Below are positions 30,158 to 38,947 of a DNA stretch of 64,000 bases, piece after piece. The stretch covers positions 29,710 to 93,709 of the forward strand of contig NZ_AUWR01000022.1 in NCBI RefSeq assembly GCF_000455125.1, written 5' to 3'. Made by a program: the position numbers and the translations under genes. The stretch's first letter is position 1; each line of letters opens with the position of its first letter. The DNA comes from Mycobacterium sp. UM_WGJ. GTDB taxonomy: Bacteria > Actinomycetota > Actinomycetes > Mycobacteriales > Mycobacteriaceae. Under the pieces are notes generated by a model, which saw only the letters and a list, made by a program, of their open reading frames with translations, was not told the origin of the DNA and made no database searches.

Positions 30158-30505
30158 TCACCGCGACTGCTCGACCGCGGAGACCGCTTCGGCGCTGATC
30201 GCCAAGCCGGGCAACAGAGCCGGCCGGGCGGTGACGCGGGCAACCACCACGTCACCTTCGGAGCGCAGCCGGACCGTCGCACCGTCGGGCGCGATTCGTC
30301 GTACCACCACGGCGACCGCTGAGGCGTCGCCGCGCGCCGCGAGCCGGGCGGCTTCCCGCGCGGCGTCGACGCAGCGGATTTGGGCGGACACCGCGGTGAT
30401 CCCGGCCAGGCAGAACACCAGCACGCAGACCAGGGTCGCCAGCGCGAACGCCGCCTCGACCGTGCTGGCGCCGGTGTCCCCGACGAATCGCGCACGGCCG
30501 CGCAC
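30158..30505 (-). CDS. TadE-like pilus assembly protein, Rv3655c-like
   Basis: This protein of 115 residues carries GDTGASTVEAAFALATLV at about 9-26: a prepilin-type cleavage Gly, Glu at position +5 of the mature part, and a hydrophobic stalk helix, the TadE pseudopilin pattern. RCVDAAREAARLAARGD (about 44-60) is the conserved post-helix segment of the family. It lies 6 bases after the pilin gene and 16 before the TadG-like gene, so it is cotranscribed. Confidence 0.85.
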   Translation of the reverse strand: MRGRARFVGDTGASTVEAAFALATLVCVLVFCLAGITAVSAQIRCVDAAREAARLAARGDASAVAVVVRRIAPDGATVRLRSEGDVVVARVTARPALLPGLAISAEAVSAVEQSR

Positions 30506-30511
30506 GACCCG

Positions 30512-30733
30512 TCAGACCTTGGTGTTCAGCGCGCGCCCGATCACCCGGTTCAGTGCCGACACGATCGAATCACCGGTGACCACCGTGTAGAGGATCGCGC
30601 CGAACGCCGCAGCAGCGATCGTCCCGATTGCATATTCCACCGTGGACATCCCGGAGTCATCGGATGCCAGCAGCACCATCTTCAGTGATAGAACGCGAAA
30701 CATGTTGCGCGTCTGAGTTATACGTGTGCTCAC
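30512..30733 (-). CDS. Flp-type pilin (DUF4244), Rv3656c-like
   Basis: This 73-residue protein is the probable major pilin of the tad-like machine. ESG-type cleavage site appears in DDSGMSTVEYAIGTIAAAAFG: after the Gly, Glu and Tyr occupy mature positions 5 and 6 as in Flp pilins, followed by a membrane/polymerisation helix. The GTG start is set by a strong ribosome site, AAGGAGG, four bases upstream. The 62-base gap to the upstream gene is the widest in the cluster and may hold a separate promoter or processing site for higher pilin output. Confidence 0.87.
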   Translation of the reverse strand: MSTRITQTRNMFRVLSLKMVLLASDDSGMSTVEYAIGTIAAAAFGAILYTVVTGDSIVSALNRVIGRALNTKV

Positions 30734-30795
30734 ACAACCTCCTTCATCGGTAACCTTTTCCGGCTGGTGGGGCCTGTCGGCGATGCATCGCCCGA

Positions 30796-31386
30796 TCACA
30801 GCAGGCCCGACCGCAGCACATCGCCGGCCAGGCCGGCCACGACGGGCACGATGCCCAGGCACACGAATGCGGGCAGAAAGCACAGTCCGAGCGGCCCGGC
30901 GATCAACACCCCGGCCCGCTCTGCGGCGGCCGTCGCCGAATGCGCCGCCTCGTCGCGACACTGCGTGGCAAGTTCGCCGAGCCCACCGGCCAGCGCGGTA
31001 CCCGATGATCCCGAACGTCGGGCCATGCGTAGCACCGCGGTGGTCGTCGGGTCGAGTGCGCCGGCAGCCTGACCGTTCGGCGCGGACCAGGCCACGCCCG
31101 GTTCGGCACCCAGCGCCAGCAGGTCCGCGCCGCGGTGCAATGCCGCCGCGAGCGCCGGCGACGCGTGCCGGGCGGTGGCCGTAGCCGCCCCGGACACGGA
31201 CATCCCCGCGGTCAGACAGAGCGCGAACACCTCGAGGTCGGCCGCCAGGGCCAACGCATCGGAGCCTGGGACTGGCTGCCGTGGGGACGGCCGCTCTGGC
31301 CGGGGTGGCCGGGCCCGTCCCCGCGCCGTCGCCGGTCCGGCGGCAGCGAGCACCGCCACCGCCAGCAAGATCGCAGCGGCGCTCAT
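30796..31386 (-). CDS. TadC-like inner membrane platform protein, Rv3657c-like
   Basis: This protein of 196 residues belongs to the type II secretion F domain family. It has a first membrane helix at 3-22, a cytoplasmic segment with SGAATATARHASPALAAALHRGADLL and ARRSGSSGTALAGGLGELATQCRDE (F-domain helices), and a last hydrophobic pair AGVLIAGPLGLCFLPAFVCLGIVPVVAGL. With the TadB-like protein it should form the platform on which the ATPase drives pilin addition. The ATG overlaps the upstream gene's stop. Confidence 0.83.
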   Translation of the reverse strand: MSAAAILLAVAVLAAAGPATARGRARPPRPERPSPRQPVPGSDALALAADLEVFALCLTAGMSVSGAATATARHASPALAAALHRGADLLALGAEPGVAWSAPNGQAAGALDPTTTAVLRMARRSGSSGTALAGGLGELATQCRDEAAHSATAAAERAGVLIAGPLGLCFLPAFVCLGIVPVVAGLAGDVLRSGLL

Positions 31387-32195
31387 AGGACACCGCCCGC
31401 CTGAGCGGTGATCCGGTCTGACCACAGCAGCCCGGCACAGACCAGACCTATCCCGATCAGCGACAGCACCCCGCCCGTTCCGCCGAGCAGAAAGACCACC
31501 GGGCGAGCTCCGATGAGCTGGCCCAGCAGCACGCCGAGCAGCGGCAGACAGGCCAAGAGCGTCGCCGAGGCCCGGGCGCCGGCCATGCCGGCTTCGGCAC
31601 GCGCCGAGAACCTTTGCCGGGCAGCGATATCGCGTTGCGCGGCTTGCATCAACGTGGCGATCGCCAAGCCGTGGTGCCCGCCGAGTTCCCAATAGGCCGC
31701 CAGCCGCTCCCACTGCGACGGCAGCGCCGAGGACACGGAGGCCTCACGCAGGCCGGTCGCGACATCGGCCCCGAGCCGCGCCCGAGCGGCGACACCGCCC
31801 AGGCCGGCGGCCACCGCGGGATGCTCGGATTCGGCGGCCGCCAGAGCGAACGCCCGCACCGGGTGCGCTCCGACGCGCAGCTCACCGGTCAGCGCATCCA
31901 GCGCGGTCTCCAGGGCGCGCGCCTCCGCGACGGCCCGACCCCGGCGCAGACCACGGCGGCGACGCAGGACGGCAGTGGTTCCCAACACGACGGCAGCCAG
32001 ACAGGTGCTGCGCGGCAGGACCAGTGCGGCCAGCACAGCGACGCCGGCCACCCCGCCGATAAGGCTCCCACGACTGACCCACCCGGCGACCGCACCGCGG
32101 CCCGGGCGGCCGGCCGGTGCGATGCGGCGGCGTGGCGAAGCACCGAGCAGGATCGCCGCTGCCAGCGCCAGTGCCGCAGTCGCGGGCCCGCTCAC
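31383..32195 (-). CDS. TadB-like inner membrane platform protein, Rv3658c-like
   Basis: This protein of 270 residues has membrane helices at about 4-18, 45-75, and a pair at 205-262, with the F-domain helices between (LETALDALTGELRVGAHPVRAFALAAAE; SALPSQWERLAAYWELGGHHGLAIATLM). It starts with a GTG overlapping the ATPase stop by two bases (GTGA) and ends overlapping the TadC gene start, so the whole cluster is translationally coupled. Role: partner of TadC in the pilus motor platform. Confidence 0.83.
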   Translation of the reverse strand: MSGPATAALALAAAILLGASPRRRIAPAGRPGRGAVAGWVSRGSLIGGVAGVAVLAALVLPRSTCLAAVVLGTTAVLRRRRGLRRGRAVAEARALETALDALTGELRVGAHPVRAFALAAAESEHPAVAAGLGGVAARARLGADVATGLREASVSSALPSQWERLAAYWELGGHHGLAIATLMQAAQRDIAARQRFSARAEAGMAGARASATLLACLPLLGVLLGQLIGARPVVFLLGGTGGVLSLIGIGLVCAGLLWSDRITAQAGGVL

Positions 32196-33373
32196 GCCGG
32201 CATCCGCTCGCGCAGCAGGGCGCGGAATTCGGCGGCGTGGTCGGTCAGTCCGCGTCCGATTTGCCACACCGCCGCGACCTGCACCTGCCCGGCGGCAGTG
32301 CGGCACAGCATCGAGATGTCCCTGAGTCGCCGCAGGCCGGCGCGGTCCCGCGCGACGTGCATCAGCACCTGGACCGCTGACGCCAGCTGACTGTGCAGGC
32401 CGGCGCGGTCCAGACCACCCAGTGCGGCAAGCGCTTCCAGGCGGGCCGGAACCTCGGCCGAACTGTTGGCGTGTACGGTTCCGGCACCCCCGTCGTGGCC
32501 GGTGTTCAATGCGGCCAGCAGGTCGACCACTTCGGCGCCCCGCACCTCGCCGACCACCAACCGATCCGGCCGCATCCGCAGCGCTTGCCGGACCAGATCG
32601 CGCAAGCTCACCTCGCCGGCACCTTCGACGTTGGCCGCACGGGCCACCAGTCGGACCAGGTGGGGGTGGCGCGGTTGCAGCTCGGCCGCGTCCTCCACGC
32701 ACACCACCCGCTCGCCTGCGCTGACTGCGCCGAGCAGAGCGGCCAGCAGGGTTGTCTTTCCGGCTCCCGTACCGCCGGAGACCAGAAATGCCAGCCGGGC
32801 GGCGATGATCTCGGACAGCAGGGCGGCGGCCTGCGGCGCAATGGCGCCGGCGGCGGTCAGTGCGACCAGGTCCTGGGTGGCCGGACGCAGCACCCGCAAC
32901 GACAAGCACGTCCCGTCGGCCGCAACCGGCGGCAGAATCGCGTGCAGGCGCACGCTGAACTCGCCGGTGCCGCCGACGTTGAAGCCGTGCAGCTGCCCGT
33001 CTACCCACGGCTGGGCGTCGTCGAGCCGACGTCCCGCAGCGACCGCCAGCCGCTGCGCCAGCCGTCGCACAGCGGCTTCATCGGCAAACCGGATATCGCT
33101 GCGCCGCAATCCCGCTCCGTCGTCGACCCACACCGCGTCGGGGGCGGTGACGAGAACGTCGGTGGTGCCCGGGGCACACAGCAGTGGTTCCAGCACGCCG
33201 GCGCCGGTCAGTTCGGTCTGCAGAACGCGAAGGCTGGAGAGCATTTCGGTATCGCCGAGCACACCGCCGGATTCAGCCCGGATCGCTGCGGCCACGGCCC
33301 GGGGGTGCAGCTCCGAGGTCCCCGACTCTGCGGCCAGGCGTTCCCGGACCCGGTCGATCAGCGAATCCCTCAT
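32192..33373 (-). CDS. TadA/VirB11-type secretion ATPase, Rv3659c-like
   Basis: This 393-residue ATPase powers pilus assembly or secretion. Walker A is GGTGAGKTT at 200-208; CVEDAAELQ is the Asp box; RPDRLVVGEVRGAEVVDLLAALNTGHDG is Walker B with the His box, and GTVHANS follows. The N-terminal domain (LLCAPGTTDVLVTAPDAVWVDD) is of the CpaF type. The ATG overlaps the preceding stop (ATGA). Confidence 0.92.
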   Translation of the reverse strand: MRDSLIDRVRERLAAESGTSELHPRAVAAAIRAESGGVLGDTEMLSSLRVLQTELTGAGVLEPLLCAPGTTDVLVTAPDAVWVDDGAGLRRSDIRFADEAAVRRLAQRLAVAAGRRLDDAQPWVDGQLHGFNVGGTGEFSVRLHAILPPVAADGTCLSLRVLRPATQDLVALTAAGAIAPQAAALLSEIIAARLAFLVSGGTGAGKTTLLAALLGAVSAGERVVCVEDAAELQPRHPHLVRLVARAANVEGAGEVSLRDLVRQALRMRPDRLVVGEVRGAEVVDLLAALNTGHDGGAGTVHANSSAEVPARLEALAALGGLDRAGLHSQLASAVQVLMHVARDRAGLRRLRDISMLCRTAAGQVQVAAVWQIGRGLTDHAAEFRALLRERMPA

Positions 33374-34452
33374 GACGCCAGGTCTTTGCGCTGTGGCAAC
33401 AGTTGAAGGACCCGGCCGGCCGCCGCCGTCAGTGCGGAGCGGCGATGCAAGCGCAGACCCGCGTGTTCGAGGCGCTCCGCCAGTCGGGGTTCGGCGCGCA
33501 ACGCGGCCAGCAGCGGCAACCCGACGATCTCTGCCACCTCCGCAGCCCGAAGTCCGCCGGGAGACGGTCCGCGCACGACCAGGCCGACGTGGGGATTCAC
33601 CGCGCGCAACCGCGGTGCGACCGCGGCGCCGGCCACGCACGACCGTACGTCGCAGGAGCTGACCACCACCACGAGATCGGCGGCGCTCAGTGCGGTTTCG
33701 GCGGGATCGACCAACGACCGGGGAAGGTCGCAGACCACGGTGACCCCGCCACGACGGCCCGCATCCACGACAGCGTCGACGGTGCCGGCGTCGACGTCAG
33801 TGGCCTGATAGGCCGAGTCGCCCCGGCTGGCACTGGAGAGGACACTGACCCCGCGCTGGCGGGGCAGCGCTCCGCGCAGCGCCGGCCAGGTCAGTCGCCC
33901 GCTGTGCTGGGCCAAGTCGCGCCAGCGCAGGCCGGCAGCGTTCTCGGTGCCTACCAGCAGATCGATGCCTCCGCCCCACGCGTCGAGGTCGACCAGCAGC
34001 GCATCACCGGCATGCTGGGCCAGTGCCGTTGCCAGCAGCGATGCGCCCGCTCCCCCGCGGGCGCCGATCACCGCGATGACGTCGCCGCGGCGCGCCCCGT
34101 CGCGCACCGACTCACCGGCTTCGGCCAGCGCGGCCACCAGCTCATTGCCTTCGGCGGGCAGGGCAAGCACCCGGTGCGCCCCGACGGCGACGCCGGCTTG
34201 CCAGGTGAGGGTGCTGGGTGGGCCGCCGGCGAGCACGACGACGTGGGGGCGGCGCGGCAACCGGGCCGGACCGCACCGGGCGGCAGCCTCCTCGTCCAGC
34301 ACCACGGCGGCGGCAGCCGACCACGCCCTGCGGTTCGGTATCTCGGCGCCGAGGTGAATGACGCGTACACCCGCCGCCGCGGCCACCCGGTCCAGCTCGT
34401 CGCGCAGCACCGGTTCGGTAACAAGGGCCAGCAGGCCGGCGGCTGTGCTCAC
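33370..34452 (-). CDS. CpaE/TadZ-like MinD-family protein, Rv3660c-like
   Basis: About 360 residues. A receiver-like N-terminal domain (LLALVTEPVLRDELDRVAAAAGVRVIHLG) precedes a MinD/ParA-like domain. Its deviant P loop reads GARGGAGASLLATALA: the signature and catalytic Lys residues of KGGxGKT are absent, so ATP hydrolysis is doubtful. LLVDLDAWGGGIDLLVG is the switch region and VTVVCDLPR the Walker B-like strand. TadZ/CpaE proteins place the pilus machine at the pole; the M. tuberculosis homolog is annotated as a septum site determining protein. A GTG at 34452 fits homologs; ATG at 34488 is an alternative. First gene of the tad-like operon. Confidence 0.8.
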   Translation of the reverse strand: MSTAAGLLALVTEPVLRDELDRVAAAAGVRVIHLGAEIPNRRAWSAAAAVVLDEEAAARCGPARLPRRPHVVVLAGGPPSTLTWQAGVAVGAHRVLALPAEGNELVAALAEAGESVRDGARRGDVIAVIGARGGAGASLLATALAQHAGDALLVDLDAWGGGIDLLVGTENAAGLRWRDLAQHSGRLTWPALRGALPRQRGVSVLSSASRGDSAYQATDVDAGTVDAVVDAGRRGGVTVVCDLPRSLVDPAETALSAADLVVVVSSCDVRSCVAGAAVAPRLRAVNPHVGLVVRGPSPGGLRAAEVAEIVGLPLLAALRAEPRLAERLEHAGLRLHRRSALTAAAGRVLQLLPQRKDLAS

Positions 34453-34637
34453 CGCCTCACTGTGGCGCGACGCCGCCCGGCGCAACACCCGATCACTGGC
34501 AGGTGTGGATGAAATTTCCGACTGTGGATAACTCGAAGTTATGTGTTATCGCCAAAACCAAACTAATCGTATGAAAAGCTGAATCTGTAACACGTTCCAG
34601 TCAGTCTGAGGACTCTCCGGCGAACTAATTACCGGAT

Positions 34638-34733
34638 AAAAAAGACGACCCCCGCCAGGGGGGGGAGGAGGCGGAGGTCGTCGCGTATCAACCCCGGGGG
34701 GTCGGGCCGATACACCCTCAGCATAAGCCGAGT
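34638..34733 (-). ncRNA. 6C small RNA (B11)
   Basis: The minus strand carries a -10 box TATAGT at 34745-34740 and then an RNA of about 96 bases with two hairpins. The first pairs GTATC with GATAC and shows CCCCCC in its top part. The second pairs GACGACCTCCGCC with GGCGGGGGTCGTC around a loop with eight C and ends in TTTTTT, a clear Rho-independent terminator. Two C-rich loops define the actinobacterial 6C family, and M. tuberculosis B11 lies at this same place between Rv3660c and Rv3661. 6C pairs with G-rich ribosome sites of many mRNAs. Ends are estimated to within a few bases. Confidence 0.85.
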
Positions 34734-34874
34734 GATGCCACTATACACACGAATGGGTGGTACGGCGCAAGTGTTTGCAAGTGTTGCTATCAAATGGCGA
34801 CTTAAATCTCGCACTACGTGTGAAGTGCTCTTTCTTCCGTAGCACCCGGTTAGCAGACCGCTCGCACCTATGCT

Positions 34875-35747
34875 GTGGCGGTGACCGCATCCACCCCGCA
34901 GCCGCACTCAGCGCCTACGTCAGCAACCGACTCTGCGGCACCTTTCCCGGCCCCTCGAACCCGTACAGCAGCGTTCCTGGACCTCGATCAGACGGTCATT
35001 GCGAAGTCCAGCGCGCTGGCCTTCAGCAAACCCTTTATGGACCAAGGACTGATCAACCGCCGGACCGTGCTCAAGTCGAGTTATGCACAATTCCTGATGC
35101 TGTTGTCCGGCGCCGACCACGACCAGATGGAGCGGATGCGCGCCCACCTGACCAACATGTGCACCGGCTGGAACGTGGAACAGGTCAAGGCGATCGTCAA
35201 CGAGACGATGCACGACATCGTCACGCCGCTGATCTTCGCCGAGGCGGCTGAGCTGATCGCCGATCACAAACTCTGCGGCCGCGACGTGGTGGTGGTGTCG
35301 GCCTCCGGCGAGGAGATCGTGGCGCCCATCGCCCGAGCCCTGGGCGCCACCCATGCCATGGCGACGCGGATGGTCGTGGCCGACGGCAAGTACACCGGCG
35401 AGATCGCGTTCTACTGCTACGGCGAAGGCAAAGTGCAGGCCATCCGCGAGCTGGCCGCCCGCGAGGGCTATCCGCTGGAGCACTGCTACGCCTACTCGGA
35501 CTCGATCACCGACCTGCCGATGCTGCAGGTGGTCGGGCACCCGTCGGCGGTGAACCCCGACCGCGCACTCCGCAAAGAGGCGATCGCCAACGGCTGGCCG
35601 GTGCTGACCTTCTCGCGGCCGGTGTCGCTGCGTGACCGCATCCCCGCGCCCTCCGGTGCCGCGCTGGCCACCACTGCCGCGGTCGGCGTCAGCGCACTGG
35701 CTGCCGGCGCGCTGACCTACTCCCTGCTGCGCCGACTGGTGCCCTGA
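34875..35747 (+). CDS. HAD-superfamily phosphatase, SerB2-like, Rv3661-like
   Basis: This 290-residue protein has the HAD nucleophile motif FLDLDQT with Asp36 and Asp38, motif II VVVSASGEE, a Lys in EGKVQAI, and motif III/IV in YAYSDSITDLPML. This is the phosphoserine-phosphatase-like subclass with a helical cap (residues 50-140). The C-terminus has one hydrophobic segment (AALATTAAVGVSALAAGALTYSLL) and may anchor it to the membrane, which SerB enzymes lack; a dephosphorylation of lipid or wall precursors is therefore as likely as serine synthesis. GTG start; a second GTG lies two codons on. It stands between two small RNA genes. Confidence 0.85.
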   Translation: MAVTASTPQPHSAPTSATDSAAPFPAPRTRTAAFLDLDQTVIAKSSALAFSKPFMDQGLINRRTVLKSSYAQFLMLLSGADHDQMERMRAHLTNMCTGWNVEQVKAIVNETMHDIVTPLIFAEAAELIADHKLCGRDVVVVSASGEEIVAPIARALGATHAMATRMVVADGKYTGEIAFYCYGEGKVQAIRELAAREGYPLEHCYAYSDSITDLPMLQVVGHPSAVNPDRALRKEAIANGWPVLTFSRPVSLRDRIPAPSGAALATTAAVGVSALAAGALTYSLLRRLVP

Positions 35748-35849
35748 TCCCGCCTCCAGCAAATATCGCTGATCACAATCCGATGACGCGGCACACGCCA
35801 TATGCGATTGGGCCTTGCTGTGTCGTGCGTCACGTAGTACAAAGGAAGC

Positions 35850-36150
35850 ACGGAAGCCGGTAAGGCCAGGGTCGACCCGGAAGAGAAGGATCGATCTCCC
35901 GAGCCGCACTTCCCAGTACGGAGAGCGGTACCCACGCGGAGCCACAGCCGCGAAGATGGCAGAAGTGTTGCGGGCCTGCGTAATTGCGGAACGTGATCGG
36001 TGTTGCCAACCCTTTGGGTGGGGTTGCAGCCGAAGAACACCGCAGGAGCGCCGAGGCCACCCACGCAGCCCAAGTTGGACGCTTGGTAACCGTGTACCGT
36101 GCTAGCGGGCGGCGAGCCGAATCATTCGGAGCGCCGCCCGCTTCGTTAGT
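35850..36150 (+). ncRNA. Ms1/MTS2823-type RNA-polymerase-binding small RNA
   Basis: About 436 bases between the HAD gene and the next gene hold no credible protein. A promoter fits TTGCTG, 17 bases, TACAAA, ending at 35843. About 300 bases on, AGCGGGCGGCG pairs with CGCCGCCCGCT around an inner CCGAAT/ATTCGG stem, giving a large terminal hairpin (36104-36142) followed by TTCGTTAG. Length, strand and position between the Rv3661 and Rv3662c orthologs match MTS2823/Ms1, an abundant stationary-phase RNA that binds core RNA polymerase. The identification rests on position and architecture, not on an alignment. Confidence 0.75.
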
Positions 36151-36183
36151 TCCAGGTCCTGTTCGAGCGGCCCGAATCGGCGC

Positions 36184-36930
36184 CTAGCGACCCGCCTCAG
36201 CAATCCCCAGCGCATCGAGCGCACCGGTGCGCATCGCACCGCAACACAGCAGCAGCCAGGCGCTGACACCCTCGGTTGAACCGGTCGCGAAGTCGGCCGC
36301 CGCCCGCCGGTAGTCGCGCGCGTTGCGCATCCAGGTCACCTCGGGCACTCCCAGCCCATGACGGTCCAAACCGCTGGCGATCGTGACCAGCCGGGCCGCC
36401 CCGCGGGCCACCACTCCGTCGGCGCTGCCGAACGGCGCCAGCGTCAGCAGCTCACCGTGCACCACCGCGGCGAACACCGGGGCGGCCACCGACGTGCCAC
36501 CGGTGGCCAGGTCGGCCAGCATCTCGAGCCGGCGCCCGACCGCCGCGCCGCCTTCGGGCCGGCCGAGGCGCTCCTCGTCGACGAGGTCCGCGGCAGCCAA
36601 CACGTGCAGCCGGGCCAAGGCCTGCAGTGGCGCACGACGCCACACCTCGACCAGGGAGGTCTCCCCGCCTTCCAGAGCCTGGGCCACCCTCAGAGCGCCG
36701 GCGAACACCGGGTCAGCGGTCGAGGCGGCGTCCACGGCCGCGGGACCTCCGTCGAGCACCGACGACGCCCGCGCCGCCCGCAGCGAGGCCTCCGCGGCGC
36801 TGACCGGCCAGCCCCGCATGTTGGTCTTGTGGCGATGCACCCGAGCCAGCTCGTCGCGTACCTGTTCACTGGCCTCAGAGATACCGGGCAGCTGAACTAA
36901 CGGGGCAAGCGGATCCTCCTCAGTGGTCAC
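36184..36930 (-). CDS. conserved hypothetical protein, Rv3662c-like
   Basis: This protein of about 248 residues has no membrane segment and no domain that I can name. It is rich in Ala, Leu and Arg. RGWPVSAAEASLRAARASSVLDGG near residues 35-58 recalls the N-terminal helical segment of Fic-type proteins (RASSALEG), but no HPFxxGNGR motif follows, so it is not a Fic enzyme. APLQALARLHVLAAADLVDEERLGRP and LLTLAPFGSADGVVARGAARLV look conserved with Rv3662c. The GTG start gives the TTEEDPLAPL beginning. It is divergent from acs, with 35 bases between starts. Confidence 0.72.
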   Translation of the reverse strand: MTTEEDPLAPLVQLPGISEASEQVRDELARVHRHKTNMRGWPVSAAEASLRAARASSVLDGGPAAVDAASTADPVFAGALRVAQALEGGETSLVEVWRRAPLQALARLHVLAAADLVDEERLGRPEGGAAVGRRLEMLADLATGGTSVAAPVFAAVVHGELLTLAPFGSADGVVARGAARLVTIASGLDRHGLGVPEVTWMRNARDYRRAAADFATGSTEGVSAWLLLCCGAMRTGALDALGIAEAGR

Positions 36931-36965
36931 GGGCTGTGACACTACCGCCGCGGTGATTAGGCTCG

Positions 36966-38924
36966 GTGACCGTGACCGCAACCCCTGCCGCTTCTGCGCC
37001 GTCGTACCCGCCCGCCGCTGCGTTCGCCGCCCAAGCCAACGCGGGCCCCGACCTGTACCGCGCAGCCGAAGCGGATCGACTCGCGTTCTGGGCCGAGCAG
37101 GCAAACCGGCTCAGTTGGGCGACGCCCTTCACCGAGGTGCTCGACTACGCGGACGCGCCGTTCGCGCGCTGGTTTGCCGACGGCAAGCTCAACGTCGCCT
37201 ACAACTGCGTGGATCGCCACGTCGAAGCCGGCCACGGCGACCGGGTGGCGATCCACTGGGAGGGCGAGCCCGACGGCGACACCCGCACCATCACCTACGC
37301 CGACCTGCTCGCCGAGGTCTCCCGGGCCGCGAACGCGCTGACCGGGCTCGGCCTGGTCGCCGGTGACCGGGTGGCGATCTACCTGCCGATGATCCCGGAG
37401 GCGGTCATCGCGATGTTGGCGTGCGCGCGGTTGGGCGTTCTGCACACCGTGGTGTTCGCCGGTTTCTCCGCGCACGCGCTGCGTTCCCGGATCGACGATG
37501 CCGAGGCGAAGGTGGTCATCACCTCCGACGGGCAGTTCCGCCGCGGCCAGCCCGCACCGCTCAAGCCCGCGGTCGACGAGGCGGTAGCCGAGGCCGCAAG
37601 TGTCGAGCACGTGCTGGTGGTGCGCCGCACCGGTGGCGAGGTGTCGTGGAACCCCGACCGCGACCTGTGGTGGCACGACGTGGTGGATCCTGCCGCACCG
37701 CAGCACATCCCGGAGGCGTTCGAGGCCGAGCAGCCGCTGTTTCTGCTGTACACGTCGGGCACCACGGGCAAGCCGAAGGGCATCGTGCACACCAGCGGCG
37801 GTTATCTGACGCAGGCGGCCTACACCCACTACTACGTCTTCGACCTCAAGGCCGCCTCCGACGTCTTCTGGTGCACTGCCGACATCGGGTGGGTCACCGG
37901 CCACACCTACGCGGTGTATGGGCCGCTGGCCAACGGCGCCACCGAGGTGATCTACGAGGGCACCCCGGATTTCCCGGACCAGCACCGGCATTTCCAGATC
38001 ATCGAAAAATACGGTGTCACCATCTATTACACGGCACCCACCTTGATCCGCACGTTCATGAAGTGGGGCCGCGAGATCCCCGACGCTCACGACCTGTCCA
38101 GTCTGCGACTGTTGGGTTCGGTCGGCGAACCGATCAACCCGGAGGCCTGGCGCTGGTATCGGCGGGTGATCGGCGCGGACGCGCTCCCGGTGGTGGACAC
38201 CTGGTGGCAGACCGAGACCGGCGCGGCCATGATCACCCCGCTGCCCGGTGTGGCCGCGGCCAAGCCGGGTGCCGCGATGACTCCACTGCCCGGGATCTCC
38301 GCTCGTATCGTCGACGATCACGGCGATCTGTTGTCTCCGGATAATGCTGCCGGGGAACCGGTGTCGGGCTACCTGGTCATCGACCAGCCATGGCCGTCGA
38401 TGACCCGCGGAATCTGGGGCGACTCGGAGCGTTTCATCGAGACCTACTGGTCGCGCTTTGCCGAGCAGGGCTGGTACTTCGCCGGTGACGGCGCCCGCTA
38501 CGACGCCGACGGCGACATCTGGGTGCTGGGCCGGATAGACGACGTGATGAACGTGTCGGGGCACCGCATCTCCACCGCCGAGGTGGAGTCCGCTCTGGTC
38601 GGCCACGAGGCGGTGGCCGAGGCCGCCGTCGTCGGCGCCATCGATGAGCAGACCGGCCAACGGATCTGCGCGTTCGTGGTGCTGGCGGCATCGCACAGCC
38701 ACAGCGGCGGCACGATCGTCGACGAACTGCGCGAGCGCGTCACGGTGGAGATTTCGCCGATCGCCAAGCCCCGCAACGTCCATATCGTCCCGGAGCTGCC
38801 CAAGACCCGCAGCGGCAAGATCATGCGGCGGCTGCTGCGCGATATCGCCGACGGGCGCGAACTCGGCGACACCTCAACCCTGGTGGACCCCAGCGTGTTC
38901 GACGCGATCCGGGCAGCCGACTAG
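36966..38924 (+). CDS. acs: acetyl-CoA synthetase
   Basis: This enzyme of 652 residues makes acetyl-CoA from acetate, ATP and Co[20 protein letters not shown] near 262-280 is the AMP-binding P loop, WWQTETG near 413 the A5 motif, and [10 protein letters not shown] near 617 holds the Lys whose acetylation switches the enzyme off in mycobacteria and other bacteria. Length and the N-terminal ACAS domain are standard. GTG start with RBS-poor upstream. In M. tuberculosis a dpp peptide transporter operon lies between Rv3662c and acs; here the two are adjacent. Confidence 0.96.
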   Translation: MTVTATPAASAPSYPPAAAFAAQANAGPDLYRAAEADRLAFWAEQANRLSWATPFTEVLDYADAPFARWFADGKLNVAYNCVDRHVEAGHGDRVAIHWEGEPDGDTRTITYADLLAEVSRAANALTGLGLVAGDRVAIYLPMIPEAVIAMLACARLGVLHTVVFAGFSAHALRSRIDDAEAKVVITSDGQFRRGQPAPLKPAVDEAVAEAASVEHVLVVRRTGGEVSWNPDRDLWWHDVVDPAAPQHIPEAFEAEQPLFLLYTSGTTGKPKGIVHTSGGYLTQAAYTHYYVFDLKAASDVFWCTADIGWVTGHTYAVYGPLANGATEVIYEGTPDFPDQHRHFQIIEKYGVTIYYTAPTLIRTFMKWGREIPDAHDLSSLRLLGSVGEPINPEAWRWYRRVIGADALPVVDTWWQTETGAAMITPLPGVAAAKPGAAMTPLPGISARIVDDHGDLLSPDNAAGEPVSGYLVIDQPWPSMTRGIWGDSERFIETYWSRFAEQGWYFAGDGARYDADGDIWVLGRIDDVMNVSGHRISTAEVESALVGHEAVAEAAVVGAIDEQTGQRICAFVVLAASHSHSGGTIVDELRERVTVEISPIAKPRNVHIVPELPKTRSGKIMRRLLRDIADGRELGDTSTLVDPSVFDAIRAAD

Positions 38925-38947
38925 GGCTTGACAGCCACAGTCCAGGC

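Noticed and set aside
34523-34531. TGTGGATAA, a DnaA-box match, considered as part of an origin
   Set aside because: Only one clear box, no cluster, and no dnaA/dnaN neighbourhood.
34629-34907. 92-codon minus-strand frame over the 6C region
   Set aside because: It covers the promoter, hairpins and terminator of 6C RNA and resembles no protein.
36184-36930. Rv3662c-like protein considered as a Fic toxin
   Set aside because: The HPFxxGNGR catalytic motif is missing; only a short N-terminal resemblance exists.
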